From: an uncultured Draconibacterium sp.
Lineage (GTDB): Bacteria > Bacteroidota > Bacteroidia > Bacteroidales > Prolixibacteraceae
Direction of reading: 5' to 3'
NCBI RefSeq assembly: GCF_963676735.1
Contig: NZ_OY781464.1
Coordinates: 95,001-159,000 of the forward strand
DNA length: 64,000 bases
Each line of letters opens with the position of its first letter. Within the stretch, counting starts at the first letter, position 1. The notes beneath the pieces are model-generated. The model was not told the DNA's origin. It searched no databases and saw nothing but the letters and a program-made list of their open reading frames with translations. Shown in pieces: positions 1 to 7,983 of this stretch. Made by a program: the position numbers and the translations under genes.

Positions 1-1
1 A

Positions 2-535
2 CGAAAATTAGAAATTGCAGTCAATTATGCGGCAATCAATAATTTTCTTTACAACAACTACGAAGCTATACCAGACCAAACTAAAACAGAAATACTGGTA
101 ATGTCGGTTTATGCAGATAAGGACTTTAATTTCAGGAATTTTTATTTTCGTACCCGCGTTTTATGGCAGAAGTCGTCAGAAAAAGAATACCTGCATTTAC
201 CCGAGTGGTCGGCATTTGTAAATACCTATTATCAGTTTACCATTTCAAAAGTAATGTTTACCCAAATAGGTGCCGACATGCGGTACAATACGAAATATTA
301 CGCCGATGCTTATGCGCCATCAACGGGGTTATTTTACCTGCAAAATGAAACAGAATACGGAAACTATCCTTACATTGATATATACGCAAATTTACGTTTA
401 AAGCGTACCCGTGTTTTCTTTAAGTGGGTAAATATTGGCACCAACTTTTTAGATGGAACCTATATGACTACACCAAATTACCCCATGCCAAGGGCAACAT
501 TTAGGTTAGGTGTTTCGTGGGCATTTTACGATTAA
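2..535 (+). CDS. Putative outer-membrane porin, C-terminal part
   Basis: The reading frame is open from the left edge, so the start lies outside the window; 177 residues are visible. The sequence alternates polar and hydrophobic or aromatic residues in short strands separated by turns rich in Asn, Tyr and Gly, and it ends in an aromatic residue next to the last position (F-Y-D), as expected for a beta-barrel recognised by the BAM complex. The pattern (repeated Y/F-x-R and a final strand RLGVSWAFYD) resembles the Bacteroidota 'putative porin' family (Porin_10). The substrate cannot be told. Its stop overlaps by 4 bases the stop end of the convergent Nudix gene. Family assignment is by resemblance; being an outer-membrane barrel is more certain than the family name. 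Confidence 0.72.
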   Translation, partial: RKLEIAVNYAAINNFLYNNYEAIPDQTKTEILVMSVYADKDFNFRNFYFRTRVLWQKSSEKEYLHLPEWSAFVNTYYQFTISKVMFTQIGADMRYNTKYYADAYAPSTGLFYLQNETEYGNYPYIDIYANLRLKRTRVFFKWVNIGTNFLDGTYMTTPNYPMPRATFRLGVSWAFYD

Positions 536-1143
536 ATATTCTGAAGTAAATCGGAAAACTCTGAAAGGATCATTGCTGTAGCTCCCCAAATAATTTCATC
601 TTTATAGTTTACACAAGGCACTTTTAAAGTGCCGGTAAGTGTTTGTAGTTCCACTGTGCTATAAGGCGCTTTAAACTTTTCAATCGGGAATATTAGCACT
701 TTCTCAACCTCGGCAGGGCAGAGTTTAAAATCTGGTTTGTTACTTATCCAACCTACAAATGGAGTTATCTGAAAGCGACTAACTTCAACATAAAAAGGCG
801 ATAATGTTCCTAAAATACGAATCTGATTAGCAGGTATGCCAACTTCTTCGTATGTTTCTCGAACTGCTGTTTCTTCGGGAGTCTCATTTTCCTCAATACG
901 ACCACCGGGTAATGCAATTTGCCCGGCATGGTGCTTCATTGTAGCCGGCCGTTTTATCAGGCAAACTTTTAAATCATTCTTTTCCGGAAAAAGCAACAGT
1001 AAAACACTACTCATTTTTACTTTCCCTTGTTCGTGTGGTGATGCAACCAGTATTCTGTTCGGTGGCAGCATTTTATAATGCGAAGTAGCTCCTGGAAGCA
1101 CTCCTTTTAGCGCAAGTTCTATTTTATCGGGATGGATAAGCAT
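532..1143 (-). CDS. Nudix hydrolase, CoA pyrophosphatase (NudL-like)
   Basis: A 203-residue Nudix protein. The complete Nudix box is present around residues 80-105 (G-x5-E-x7-R-E-x2-E-E-x-G-I), which binds the catalytic magnesium. Directly before it lies the stretch RPATMKHHAGQIALPGG, which matches the NudL/UPF0035 signature (R-x-L-R-x-H-x-G-Q-I-A-F-P-G-G) that marks enzymes cleaving coenzyme A to 3',5'-ADP and 4'-phosphopantetheine. The length is normal for the family. The ATG start is followed by a plausible first helix. It stands alone and converges with the porin gene. A TATTTTTG motif on the minus strand at 1148-1155 could be its promoter, but it is very close to the start codon and no -33 element is visible. 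Confidence 0.85.
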   Translation of the reverse strand: MLIHPDKIELALKGVLPGATSHYKMLPPNRILVASPHEQGKVKMSSVLLLLFPEKNDLKVCLIKRPATMKHHAGQIALPGGRIEENETPEETAVRETYEEVGIPANQIRILGTLSPFYVEVSRFQITPFVGWISNKPDFKLCPAEVEKVLIFPIEKFKAPYSTVELQTLTGTLKVPCVNYKDEIIWGATAMILSEFSDLLQNI

Positions 1144-1340
1144 GAGGCAAAAATAAAAAATACCGGCTTATTTAATTCTAAGTTGAGAGAACTATTGTAA
1201 TTGTTAAGCATATGTGCCGAAATCTGCCCTTAACCGGGAACGATAATTATTAATTCGGGAGTAAAAAAAATGCTTATAGTAAACATTATCTCAAAATAAA
1301 CGTTAGTAAAAGAGAATGATTCGTAATTAGATATTTTGCT

Positions 1341-1766
1341 TTGAAAATAGAAATTAGTGACATAGGGATGCGCCTCAGGGAAAAGGGCCTAAAAATTACA
1401 CCGCAGCGAATTGCAATACTCGAAGCAATTTATGTTTTAAATAATCATCCAACAGCGGAAAATATAATTGATTTTATACGAAAAAATCATCCAAACATTG
1501 CTACTGGTACAGTCTACAAGGTTCTTGATACATTGGTAAAAAAGAAGCTTGTAAAAAAGGTAACTACCGAACGCGATGTTATGCGATACGATGGAGTTAT
1601 GGAACATCACCATCATCTGTATTGTGTTGAATGCGACCTAATTGAAGATTATGTTGATGAAGAATTAAACGTTTTGCTGAATAAGTATTTTAAAGATAAA
1701 AAACTGAAGGGCTTTCAAATTAAAGATTTTGTTCTTCAGATAAACGGAACTTTTGATAAATGTTAA
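1341..1766 (+). CDS. Fur-family regulator, PerR-like
   Basis: A 141-residue winged-helix metalloregulator. The DNA-binding part contains the typical G-L-K-I-T-P-Q-R helix (about 16-23) and the recognition segment ATGTVYKVLDTL (54-65). The metal-sensing residues of PerR can be seen: His36, Asp84 and the His cluster 89-92. The first structural-zinc pair is Cys95/Cys98, but the second pair is incomplete: the protein ends G-T-F-D-K-C, with Phe138 where the first Cys is expected. It lies 19 bases upstream of a peroxiredoxin gene, which fits a peroxide-responsive repressor controlling its own operon. The frame begins with TTG at 1341; ATG at 1368 (Met10, just before the first helix) is a real alternative start. 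PerR function is inferred from context and residues. Confidence 0.78.
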   Translation: MKIEISDIGMRLREKGLKITPQRIAILEAIYVLNNHPTAENIIDFIRKNHPNIATGTVYKVLDTLVKKKLVKKVTTERDVMRYDGVMEHHHHLYCVECDLIEDYVDEELNVLLNKYFKDKKLKGFQIKDFVLQINGTFDKC

Positions 1767-1785
1767 TTGAATAAAATTTAAAAAA

Positions 1786-2508
1786 ATGGAAGAAAATCAA
1801 GTACAAGAAGTAGTGAGCATGCCTCGCATTGGCGATAAGGCTCCGGAATTTAAAGCAGTAACAACCCAAGGTGAAATCAATTTCCCCGGTGATTACAAAG
1901 GCGAATGGGTAATTCTTTTTAGCCATCCTGCCGATTTTACCCCGGTTTGTACATCGGAGTTTATGACTTTTGCAACGATGGAAGATCAATTTGCCGAAGC
2001 CAATTGTAAATTAGTAGGTTTGTCGGTTGATGGTTTATACAGTCATATTGCCTGGTTGCGCACCATAAAAGAGAAAATCGAATACCGCGGAATGAAAGAT
2101 GTGGAGGTAATGTTTCCTTTGATTGAAGATATTACCATGAATGTGGCTAAAAAATATGGAATGATTCAGCCAAATGAAGATACCACAAAAGCAGTTCGCG
2201 CCGTATTTTTTATTGATCCGAAAGGAGTAATTCGTACCATTATTTATTATCCGCTTAGTTTAGGACGAAATTTCGACGAATTATACAGGGTGCTAATTGC
2301 TTTACAAACTGCCGATGAGTTTAACATTGCAACGCCGGCAGATTGGCGTCCAGGTGACGATGTAATTATTTCGCCAGCCGGATCGTGCGGAACAGCCAAA
2401 GACCGTATGGATGGTAAAGATGATAATATTGATGAGTGTAAAGATTGGTTTTTCTGTACCAAAAAGCTCGATAAAGACGAGGTATTAAAAAAAGTATTGA
2501 AAAAATAA
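1786..2508 (+). CDS. Peroxiredoxin, AhpC/TSA family (Prx6-type)
   Basis: A 240-residue thiol peroxidase that reduces hydrogen peroxide and organic peroxides in the cytoplasm. The peroxidatic site is P-x3-T/C of the form DFTPVCTSEF with Cys55, Thr52 and a supporting Arg138 in the A-V-R-A-V-F-F-I-D-P strand. The long C-terminal arm carries Cys201, Cys218 and Cys224 (within D-W-F-F-C), an arrangement like archaeal Prx6 enzymes that use a C-terminal resolving cysteine. It follows the PerR-like gene after 19 bases, so the two are probably one transcript induced by peroxide. A hairpin with a U-tract follows it (2542-2579). The electron donor cannot be told from this window. Confidence 0.93.
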   Translation: MEENQVQEVVSMPRIGDKAPEFKAVTTQGEINFPGDYKGEWVILFSHPADFTPVCTSEFMTFATMEDQFAEANCKLVGLSVDGLYSHIAWLRTIKEKIEYRGMKDVEVMFPLIEDITMNVAKKYGMIQPNEDTTKAVRAVFFIDPKGVIRTIIYYPLSLGRNFDELYRVLIALQTADEFNIATPADWRPGDDVIISPAGSCGTAKDRMDGKDDNIDECKDWFFCTKKLDKDEVLKKVLKK

Positions 2509-2541
2509 TTTAAGTAGAACCTTTCGCTTAGGCGATTTTCA

Positions 2542-2579
2542 AAAGGATGCAACCCTGTTGTGTCCTTTTTTCTTTTATT
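2542..2579 (+). terminator. Rho-independent terminator after the peroxiredoxin gene
   Basis: AAAGGATGCAAC (2542-2553) pairs with GTTGTGTCCTTT (2557-2568) over 12 pairs, two of them G-U, with a 3-base CCT loop, followed by a T-rich tail. It ends the perR-prx transcript and sits just before the end of the convergent nnr gene. Confidence 0.8.
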
Positions 2580-4091
2580 TTACGATGTAATTTTTAAAAA
2601 TGCTTTTCCTAAATTGTTGATAATATCGCCGGCAGTTAAGGCAAATTCCGATAGGGCATTTGAAGCAATATCTCCGGCCATTCCGTGCATGTAGACGCCA
2701 GCAATAGCAGCGTCAACCGAAGGCATTCCCAGGGCCAGCAATCCTAAAATTATTCCTGTTAATGCATCGCCACTTCCGGCAGTTGCCATTCCCGGATTTC
2801 CGGTAGAGTTCCAAAATAGCTCTCCTTCAGGAGTTGCAATTGAGGTACAGGCTCCTTTTAAAACTACCGTACATCGGTATTGAACCGCAAAAGCCATTTG
2901 TTGCTTAATTGCTTCGAAAGAACTTTGGGTTTCGCCAACTAATCTGCGAAACTCGCCCGGATGTGGCGTTAAAATGCAGCCATCAGGTAGTTTTTCGAGC
3001 CAGTTTTTATTTCCTGATAAAATATTAAGTGCGTCAGCATCAAGTACAAGAGGTACCGCAGATTGTTCGAGTAAATCACATAAAGCTCGTTGTGAATTTT
3101 GCTTTTGTCCAAGACCAGGCCCCACACCAATTGCCGAGAAAGGTTCCAGGTTGGGAAAGGAAGTAAACATCGAATCGTGCTGATCGATACTGACCATGGC
3201 TTCGGGTACAGCTGTTTGAATAATGGAATACCCCATGTGTGGAACATGCGTGGTTAACAATCCCACCCCGGCGCGCAGGCAGGCGTTGGAAGCTAGCACT
3301 GCGGCTCCCATTTTGCCATAACTTCCGGCTATTAACAAGGCATGCCCCAGGCTACCTTTATGCTCAAATTTCGATCGAAGGGGTAAGCGCTGTATAACAT
3401 CGTATGGTTCCAGAAAGAAATAGGGCGATTGAGTTTTTAAAATTCCATCGGGGTGTAAACTAATGGGTAAAACTTCCCACTGGCCTACAAATTGTTCGTT
3501 TTCAGCAAATAAAAAGCTAATTTTCGGAAACTGCAGTGTAAGAGTAAAATCAGCTCTAATAATATGATCTTCAATATTATCCTCGTTCGCTTCACCCATC
3601 AGCCCACTCGGAATATCAACCGAAACAACAACATTTAACTGTTGGTTTATTTTTTTTACCAGGTCTCCAGCCAATCCTTCCAACGCCCTCGACAATCCTG
3701 ATCCCAAAAGCCCGTCAACCAAAATATCGTTTTCAGTAAGCTGCGGAAAATCATTAATAGACTTTAAGGTTGTGAGCGTAACTTTGTTTTGTTCTTTTAA
3801 CCTGTTCCGGTTTATTTGCGGAGCCCCCTTTAAGTCTTTGCCAAAATCTAGCAAATAAACTTCGCACTGGTAATTAAAATCAGCCAATTGACGAGCCATG
3901 GCCAAAGCATCTCCACCATTGTTCCCGGGGCCGGCAAAAAAGAGCAGCCTGTGTTCGGTTGAGAAATTTTGAATCATCCAGTTAGTCATTTGCATTGATG
4001 CGCGCTCCATTAAGTCGATGTCGGTAATGGGTTCGTTGTCAATGGTATATTTATCGAGGTCGGCTATTTGCTTTGTGGTAAATAATTTCAT
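2580..4091 (-). CDS. nnr: Bifunctional NAD(P)H-hydrate epimerase / ADP-dependent NAD(P)H-hydrate dehydratase
   Basis: A 503-residue two-domain repair enzyme that rescues hydrated NADH and NADPH. The N-terminal YjeF_N epimerase domain (about 1-215) carries the G-P-G-N-N-G-G-D-A-L loop at 54-63 that binds the dinucleotide. The C-terminal ribokinase-like dehydratase domain (about 230-500) shows G-S-Y-G-K-M-G-A at its start, L-D-A-D-A-L-N-I-L, L-T-P-H-P-G-E-F and the nucleotide-binding motif N-P-G-M-A-T-A-G-S-G-D-A-L-T-G-I. Length and domain order match bacterial Nnr fusions. It is convergent with the peroxiredoxin operon and is followed upstream (on its own strand) by a 134-base gap to the DUF481 gene, so it probably has its own promoter there. 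Confidence 0.95.
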   Translation of the reverse strand: MKLFTTKQIADLDKYTIDNEPITDIDLMERASMQMTNWMIQNFSTEHRLLFFAGPGNNGGDALAMARQLADFNYQCEVYLLDFGKDLKGAPQINRNRLKEQNKVTLTTLKSINDFPQLTENDILVDGLLGSGLSRALEGLAGDLVKKINQQLNVVVSVDIPSGLMGEANEDNIEDHIIRADFTLTLQFPKISFLFAENEQFVGQWEVLPISLHPDGILKTQSPYFFLEPYDVIQRLPLRSKFEHKGSLGHALLIAGSYGKMGAAVLASNACLRAGVGLLTTHVPHMGYSIIQTAVPEAMVSIDQHDSMFTSFPNLEPFSAIGVGPGLGQKQNSQRALCDLLEQSAVPLVLDADALNILSGNKNWLEKLPDGCILTPHPGEFRRLVGETQSSFEAIKQQMAFAVQYRCTVVLKGACTSIATPEGELFWNSTGNPGMATAGSGDALTGIILGLLALGMPSVDAAIAGVYMHGMAGDIASNALSEFALTAGDIINNLGKAFLKITS

Positions 4092-4225
4092 AAGGCAACA
4101 GTTTTATGGCTGTAAAAACAAGTTCGTACATTTATTTTACACCGTATATTCATGCCAAATTATAAAAAAACATGCGGTTTTAATTGGCCGAATCAACATT
4201 CCGGTTATAATACTTCATTTGTAAA

Positions 4226-5251
4226 TTAATCCCACTCCCAACCAATACTTGTTTTAAATACATAATCATTCTGCGACACGTCAACCAATGGATCGCTGTC
4301 GAAATTATGAACATAACTGAGTTTTACATAAAAATCAAGTGGCAAGTCATACTTTAAAGAGGTATCTAAATCAATACGCCACCTGCCCCACTCGGAAAAA
4401 CTGGGATAAGTGGTGAGTTTTAACTGAAATGATAAGTCGCCGGTATCGTAGGCATTAAATTCAGTTATTCCGAGTCCTTCAAAACTGCCCTGGTTTGTTG
4501 CCGTAACTCCGCCATATTTTTCCTGAGAGAAGGCCAATCCTGCTCCTGCCTGCAAAAAAAGTTTGTTATTTCTGATAATATAATAACCAAACCCTACCCG
4601 TACCGTTGAGCGCAGGTCGAGCATTTGTTCGCTGTTACTTAAAAATTCAGTTCCACCCAGAATCATTGCATTGCCCAACACATCGCGGGTAAAACCTAGT
4701 CCGCCTTCCGAGCGGTTAACCGGGTCAACATTATCCTGTGTGGTTCCAACATTGCTAAAATTTGCATGCAAATACCATTTTATTCCGCGGTAACTTACTT
4801 TTCCTGATGCCGATGACTGGCGTACATTATTTGCTTTGGTTAACGACAAACCGGCATCGATGGAAATAATTACACGGTCGATAAATTTTTGTTCGAACGA
4901 AGTAATTTCTACTATATCGTTTAATGTTAAGGTCAGGTTTTCATTAAGGGTTTGCAACTGAATTTTGTTGTCTTCATCAGGGAGGAATTTTATTCCGCCT
5001 TTATATTTTTCCCCGTTGGTGGTGTATATCAGTAATGTTCGGGAGCAACTTAACCCCTCAATCTCGGTCCATTCAATTTCAAATTTTTTATCAGCATAAT
5101 CCGTGTCGAAAATCAATACTCCCCGCTGCATTGATTTTATTTCGCCAACCAGAACATCTCCATTTGAGGTATATACTTTATCATCTTGCGAGAACAGTTT
5201 TACAAAGGCACCTAACAGGAAAAGTAGAAGTATTGTTTTTTTGATAGACAT
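4226..5251 (-). CDS. DUF481-like outer-membrane protein
   Basis: A 341-residue exported protein. Residues 1-21 form a signal peptide (K-K-T-I-L-L-L-F-L-L-G-A-F, cleavage near F-S-Q-D). Residues about 25-115 resemble a short repeated beta module with sequences such as V-Y-T-S-N-G-D-V-L-V-G-E-I and I-Y-T-T-N-G-E-K-Y-K-G-G-I, i.e. two similar copies. The rest (about 125-341) is a run of amphipathic strands ending in W-E-W-D, as in DUF481 (YdiY-like) outer-membrane barrels. The function of this family is not known; salt or acid-stress links are reported for E. coli YdiY relatives but cannot be inferred here. It is a single gene on its strand, divergent from the peptide transporter. Confidence 0.75.
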   Translation of the reverse strand: MSIKKTILLLFLLGAFVKLFSQDDKVYTSNGDVLVGEIKSMQRGVLIFDTDYADKKFEIEWTEIEGLSCSRTLLIYTTNGEKYKGGIKFLPDEDNKIQLQTLNENLTLTLNDIVEITSFEQKFIDRVIISIDAGLSLTKANNVRQSSASGKVSYRGIKWYLHANFSNVGTTQDNVDPVNRSEGGLGFTRDVLGNAMILGGTEFLSNSEQMLDLRSTVRVGFGYYIIRNNKLFLQAGAGLAFSQEKYGGVTATNQGSFEGLGITEFNAYDTGDLSFQLKLTTYPSFSEWGRWRIDLDTSLKYDLPLDFYVKLSYVHNFDSDPLVDVSQNDYVFKTSIGWEWD

Positions 5252-5375
5252 GCTGATAAGATTTTTGTTCCTAAAATTTAGGGTATTTCATCAAATTTTA
5301 CAATAAAATAAAGATTTTTCTATCCAAGATTAGTTTTACCTGTTTTATAATTGGCTGAACCTGACCTTTATCAAG

Positions 5376-5405
5376 TTGTGCAAGATGAAAAGATTTCTAT
5401 ATTTG
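5376..5405 (+). promoter_or_regulatory. Bacteroidota-type promoter of the POT transporter gene
   Basis: TTG at 5376-5378, a 19-base spacer, and a perfect TAnnTTTG element (TATATTTG, 5398-5405). This spacing and sequence match the consensus for the primary sigma factor of Bacteroidota. It predicts a leader of about 45 bases before the ATG at 5456. Confidence 0.7.
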
Positions 5406-5455
5406 TCAACGCACTATTATAGGGAAAGTATTAATCTAAAAAAATCCAAAAATCT

Positions 5456-7234
5456 ATGTTTAAAAGTCATCCTAAAGGCTTGATTGTAGCCTTTTTTGCC
5501 AATATGGGAGAGCGCTTTGGTTTCTATACCATGATGGCGATTCTGGTCTTATTCCTTCAGGCTAAATATGATGTAAGTGCCCAAACTGCCGGGAGCATTT
5601 ACAGTTGGTTTTATTTTGCCATTTATGCATTAGCACTGCTGGGGGGTATAATTGCCGACGCTACCAAAAAGTACAAAACGGTTATCATGTCGGGTATCAT
5701 TATTATGTTTCTGGGTTATATAATGATGGCCATACCGGGAATGGGCTTAACGCCAACCATTATTTTTCTGTTTACTATTTCGCTTGGAAATGGCTTGTTT
5801 AAAGGAAACCTGCAAGCGGTTGTTGGGCAAATGTACGATGACCCAAAATATGAAAAACTGCGCGATAAAGCGTACCTGTTATTTTATATGGGTATTAACA
5901 TTGGAGCCTTTTTTGCACCTTTTGCTGCCAATAGCGCACGTAACTGGTGGTTAAAAACAAATGGCTTAAACCACGATGGCAGTTTGCCTGCCCTCTGTCA
6001 TCAAATGTTAAAGGGGACTTTAAAAGACACAGAAGCTTTTCAGCAATTAGCTAACAACGCAAGTACTACCGGGCCGGTAACCGACCTTGCTGCCTTTGCC
6101 CAAAACTATATTGATGTATTTGCCCGTGGTTACAACTATGCTTTTGCTGTTGCTGCCGGCGCTATGCTTATATCGCTGGTTGTTTATATTTTCTTCAATA
6201 AGCTGCTGCCTACCAAACAAGTAGTTAAATCGGAGAATAAAACCGAAGGTATAAAACCGATGAAGATTGTTGTGTCGTTAGGGGTAATGGCAGTTGTAAC
6301 CGCATTATTTTTTGTTTTTAACATTGACACAGGAATTGGTTTTGCAGTTGGCTTATTTGCCGGTTTTATTGCCTGGATTCTGGGGATTTCCAATAGAGAA
6401 GAACGACCACGGATTATTGCCTTGCTCCTGGTTTTTGGAGTGGTTATATTCTTTTGGATGTCTTTCCACCAGAATGGACTCACTATGACATTTTTTGCCA
6501 GAGATTATACTGTAAAAGCAGTTGGTGCTTTTAATTACCTGTTTTTTGATATGTGGAACATACTTGCCTTTATCGGAACAGTAGCAGGTTTGGTTTTGCT
6601 GGTAAAAAAGGGGGAGCTAAAGACTCGTGTTATTGGCGGAATAATGTTTGTTGTTGCCGGAACCATCACCTACCTGTTTTATCGCCAGGCAGAGGCAAGT
6701 AACGATATTCAGCCCGAAGTGTTTCAATCATTTAATCCTTTGTTTATTGTAGCGTTAACCTTCTTGGTATCTGGTATTTTTACCTGGCTGGCCGATCGTG
6801 GAAAAGAGCCTTCTACTCCCCGAAAAATTGGTATCGGAATGATCATTGCTGCGGTAGGTTTTTTGATTATGGTAATTGGTTCGTTTGATATTGTTTCACC
6901 TTTTGAGCTCAATGGAAACCCGGTACCCGACTCATCTCGCGTATCAACCTATTGGTTAATGAACAGCTACCTGGTATTAACCATTGCCGAATTATTCTTA
7001 AGCCCAATGGGATTGTCATTTGTTTCTAAAGTGTCTCCGGCTCGCTTCCAGGGATTAATGCAGGGCGGCTGGCTTTTGGCTACTGCTGTTGGTAATAAAT
7101 TACTGGGTATTGGTAGCTATTTTTGGGAGAAAATTGAAATTTGGCAGTTGTGGGCCATTTTTGTGGTGTGCTGTTTAATCTCTGCAGCATTTATATTTGC
7201 GATAATGAAACGTCTTGAACGACTTACAAAATAG
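5456..7234 (+). CDS. Proton-coupled peptide transporter, POT/PTR2 family
   Basis: A 592-residue inner-membrane protein with 12 or more hydrophobic segments. The N-terminal signature is A-N-M-G-E-R-F-G-F-Y-T-M-M-A: the E-R-F-x-[FY]-Y core of the POT family is present, but the first Glu of ExxER is Asn16. My recollection is that many Bacteroidota members have the same replacement. A second family signature is N-L-F-K-G-N-L-Q-like G-L-F-K-G-N-L-Q (about 113-120), and the segment F-Y-M-G-I-N-I-G-A-F-F-A-P matches the PTR2 motif in helix 5. It likely imports di- and tripeptides with protons. The gene has its own promoter and a strong terminator, so it is monocistronic. Confidence 0.92.
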   Translation: MFKSHPKGLIVAFFANMGERFGFYTMMAILVLFLQAKYDVSAQTAGSIYSWFYFAIYALALLGGIIADATKKYKTVIMSGIIIMFLGYIMMAIPGMGLTPTIIFLFTISLGNGLFKGNLQAVVGQMYDDPKYEKLRDKAYLLFYMGINIGAFFAPFAANSARNWWLKTNGLNHDGSLPALCHQMLKGTLKDTEAFQQLANNASTTGPVTDLAAFAQNYIDVFARGYNYAFAVAAGAMLISLVVYIFFNKLLPTKQVVKSENKTEGIKPMKIVVSLGVMAVVTALFFVFNIDTGIGFAVGLFAGFIAWILGISNREERPRIIALLLVFGVVIFFWMSFHQNGLTMTFFARDYTVKAVGAFNYLFFDMWNILAFIGTVAGLVLLVKKGELKTRVIGGIMFVVAGTITYLFYRQAEASNDIQPEVFQSFNPLFIVALTFLVSGIFTWLADRGKEPSTPRKIGIGMIIAAVGFLIMVIGSFDIVSPFELNGNPVPDSSRVSTYWLMNSYLVLTIAELFLSPMGLSFVSKVSPARFQGLMQGGWLLATAVGNKLLGIGSYFWEKIEIWQLWAIFVVCCLISAAFIFAIMKRLERLTK

Positions 7235-7252
7235 ATATAAAATATAAAAAAT

Positions 7253-7287
7253 AAAGGCGGCAAATTTTGCCGCCTTTGTTTTTTTGT
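7253..7287 (+). terminator. Terminator after the POT transporter gene
   Basis: AAAGGCGGCA (7253-7262) and TGCCGCCTTT (7268-7277) form a perfect 10-pair stem with a 5-base loop, followed by a T-tract from 7279. It may also serve the convergent response-regulator gene, because the upstream side is A-rich. Confidence 0.9.
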
Positions 7288-7297
7288 ATTTGTTTAA

Positions 7298-7801
7298 TTA
7301 CGTTTTTAATCCAAATAAATTGAAAATTTCGTGCAGAGCAACAAAAATTACAATGGCTACCAACACAGCAAGAGTAATCATCATGGCTGTTCTGATAAAA
7401 CGATTACGTTTTTCCAACTCCAGCATCTTCGATATTTTACCAATTTTGCTGTAAACCTTTTTTAAGGCAATGTCATTGTCTTTAATAATGTAATCGTATG
7501 CACCATATTTAATAGAGTTTACAGCCACTTCCATATCTTCATTGGCCGTTAAAAAAATAAATTCAGAACGCTTGCTTCTTTTTTTTACTGCTTGCAATAC
7601 AGCAATGCCGGTTGAATCTTCCAAGTGATAATCCTGAATTACAATGTCAGGATGTTCTCCTTTTTTTACCGCATCCAGGCAATCCTGTCCTTTGTAAAAA
7701 GATTTTATCTTTTTCATACCCTGTTTCTGAAGAAAATCAACCACCAGCTTGTGGTAAAGTTTGTTATCTTCTACTACATAAATCAGTAAATTTTTATTCA
7801 C
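7298..7801 (-). CDS. Response-regulator receiver domain with C-terminal membrane anchor
   Basis: With a GTG start at 7801 the product has 167 residues. Residues 5-125 are a CheY-like receiver: acidic pair Glu11/Asp12, phosphoacceptor Asp57 in I-V-I-Q-D-Y-H-L, Thr in F-L-T-A-N and Lys in Y-I-I-K-D. A basic stretch (E-K-R-N-R-F-I-R) leads into one strongly hydrophobic helix (about 143-163) ending near the C terminus, so the receiver is probably tethered to the inner face of the membrane. There is no DNA-binding or enzymatic output domain. The frame stays open to an ATG at 7882, but the added residues do not look like protein and would run into the region needed by the divergent esterase gene, so I prefer GTG. 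No histidine kinase is nearby. Its partner and output are unknown. Confidence 0.75.
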   Translation of the reverse strand: MNKNLLIYVVEDNKLYHKLVVDFLQKQGMKKIKSFYKGQDCLDAVKKGEHPDIVIQDYHLEDSTGIAVLQAVKKRSKRSEFIFLTANEDMEVAVNSIKYGAYDYIIKDNDIALKKVYSKIGKISKMLELEKRNRFIRTAMMITLAVLVAIVIFVALHEIFNLFGLKT

Positions 7802-7983
7802 GTCCCAAGTATTTATGATGAATATTCTTTTTAAAAATACAATAATTATCGCATATTCAAAGCAACCAGCATTTGTGTTCATTCAATGAGCAGCACGCAG
7901 ATAATTTTTTTCAAACGCTTACGAAAAATCAAAATACTTGTTGCGATAACTTTTGTACTTTAGCCAAAGACAAAACCTTTACC

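Noticed and set aside
163..348. Open frame inside the porin gene in another frame
   Set aside because: It is a shadow of the porin coding sequence, with no start context and no protein-like pattern. Many similar antisense frames, such as those inside mreB, purH and pepD, were set aside for the same reason.
7802..7882. N-terminal extension of the response regulator up to ATG 7882
   Set aside because: The extra residues do not resemble a receiver start and lie in the divergent promoter region; the GTG at 7801 directly precedes the conserved receiver fold.
7873..7983. N-terminal extension of the esterase
   Set aside because: The ATG at 7984 opens a clear signal peptide, while the extension is rich in Cys and Asn and would hide it.
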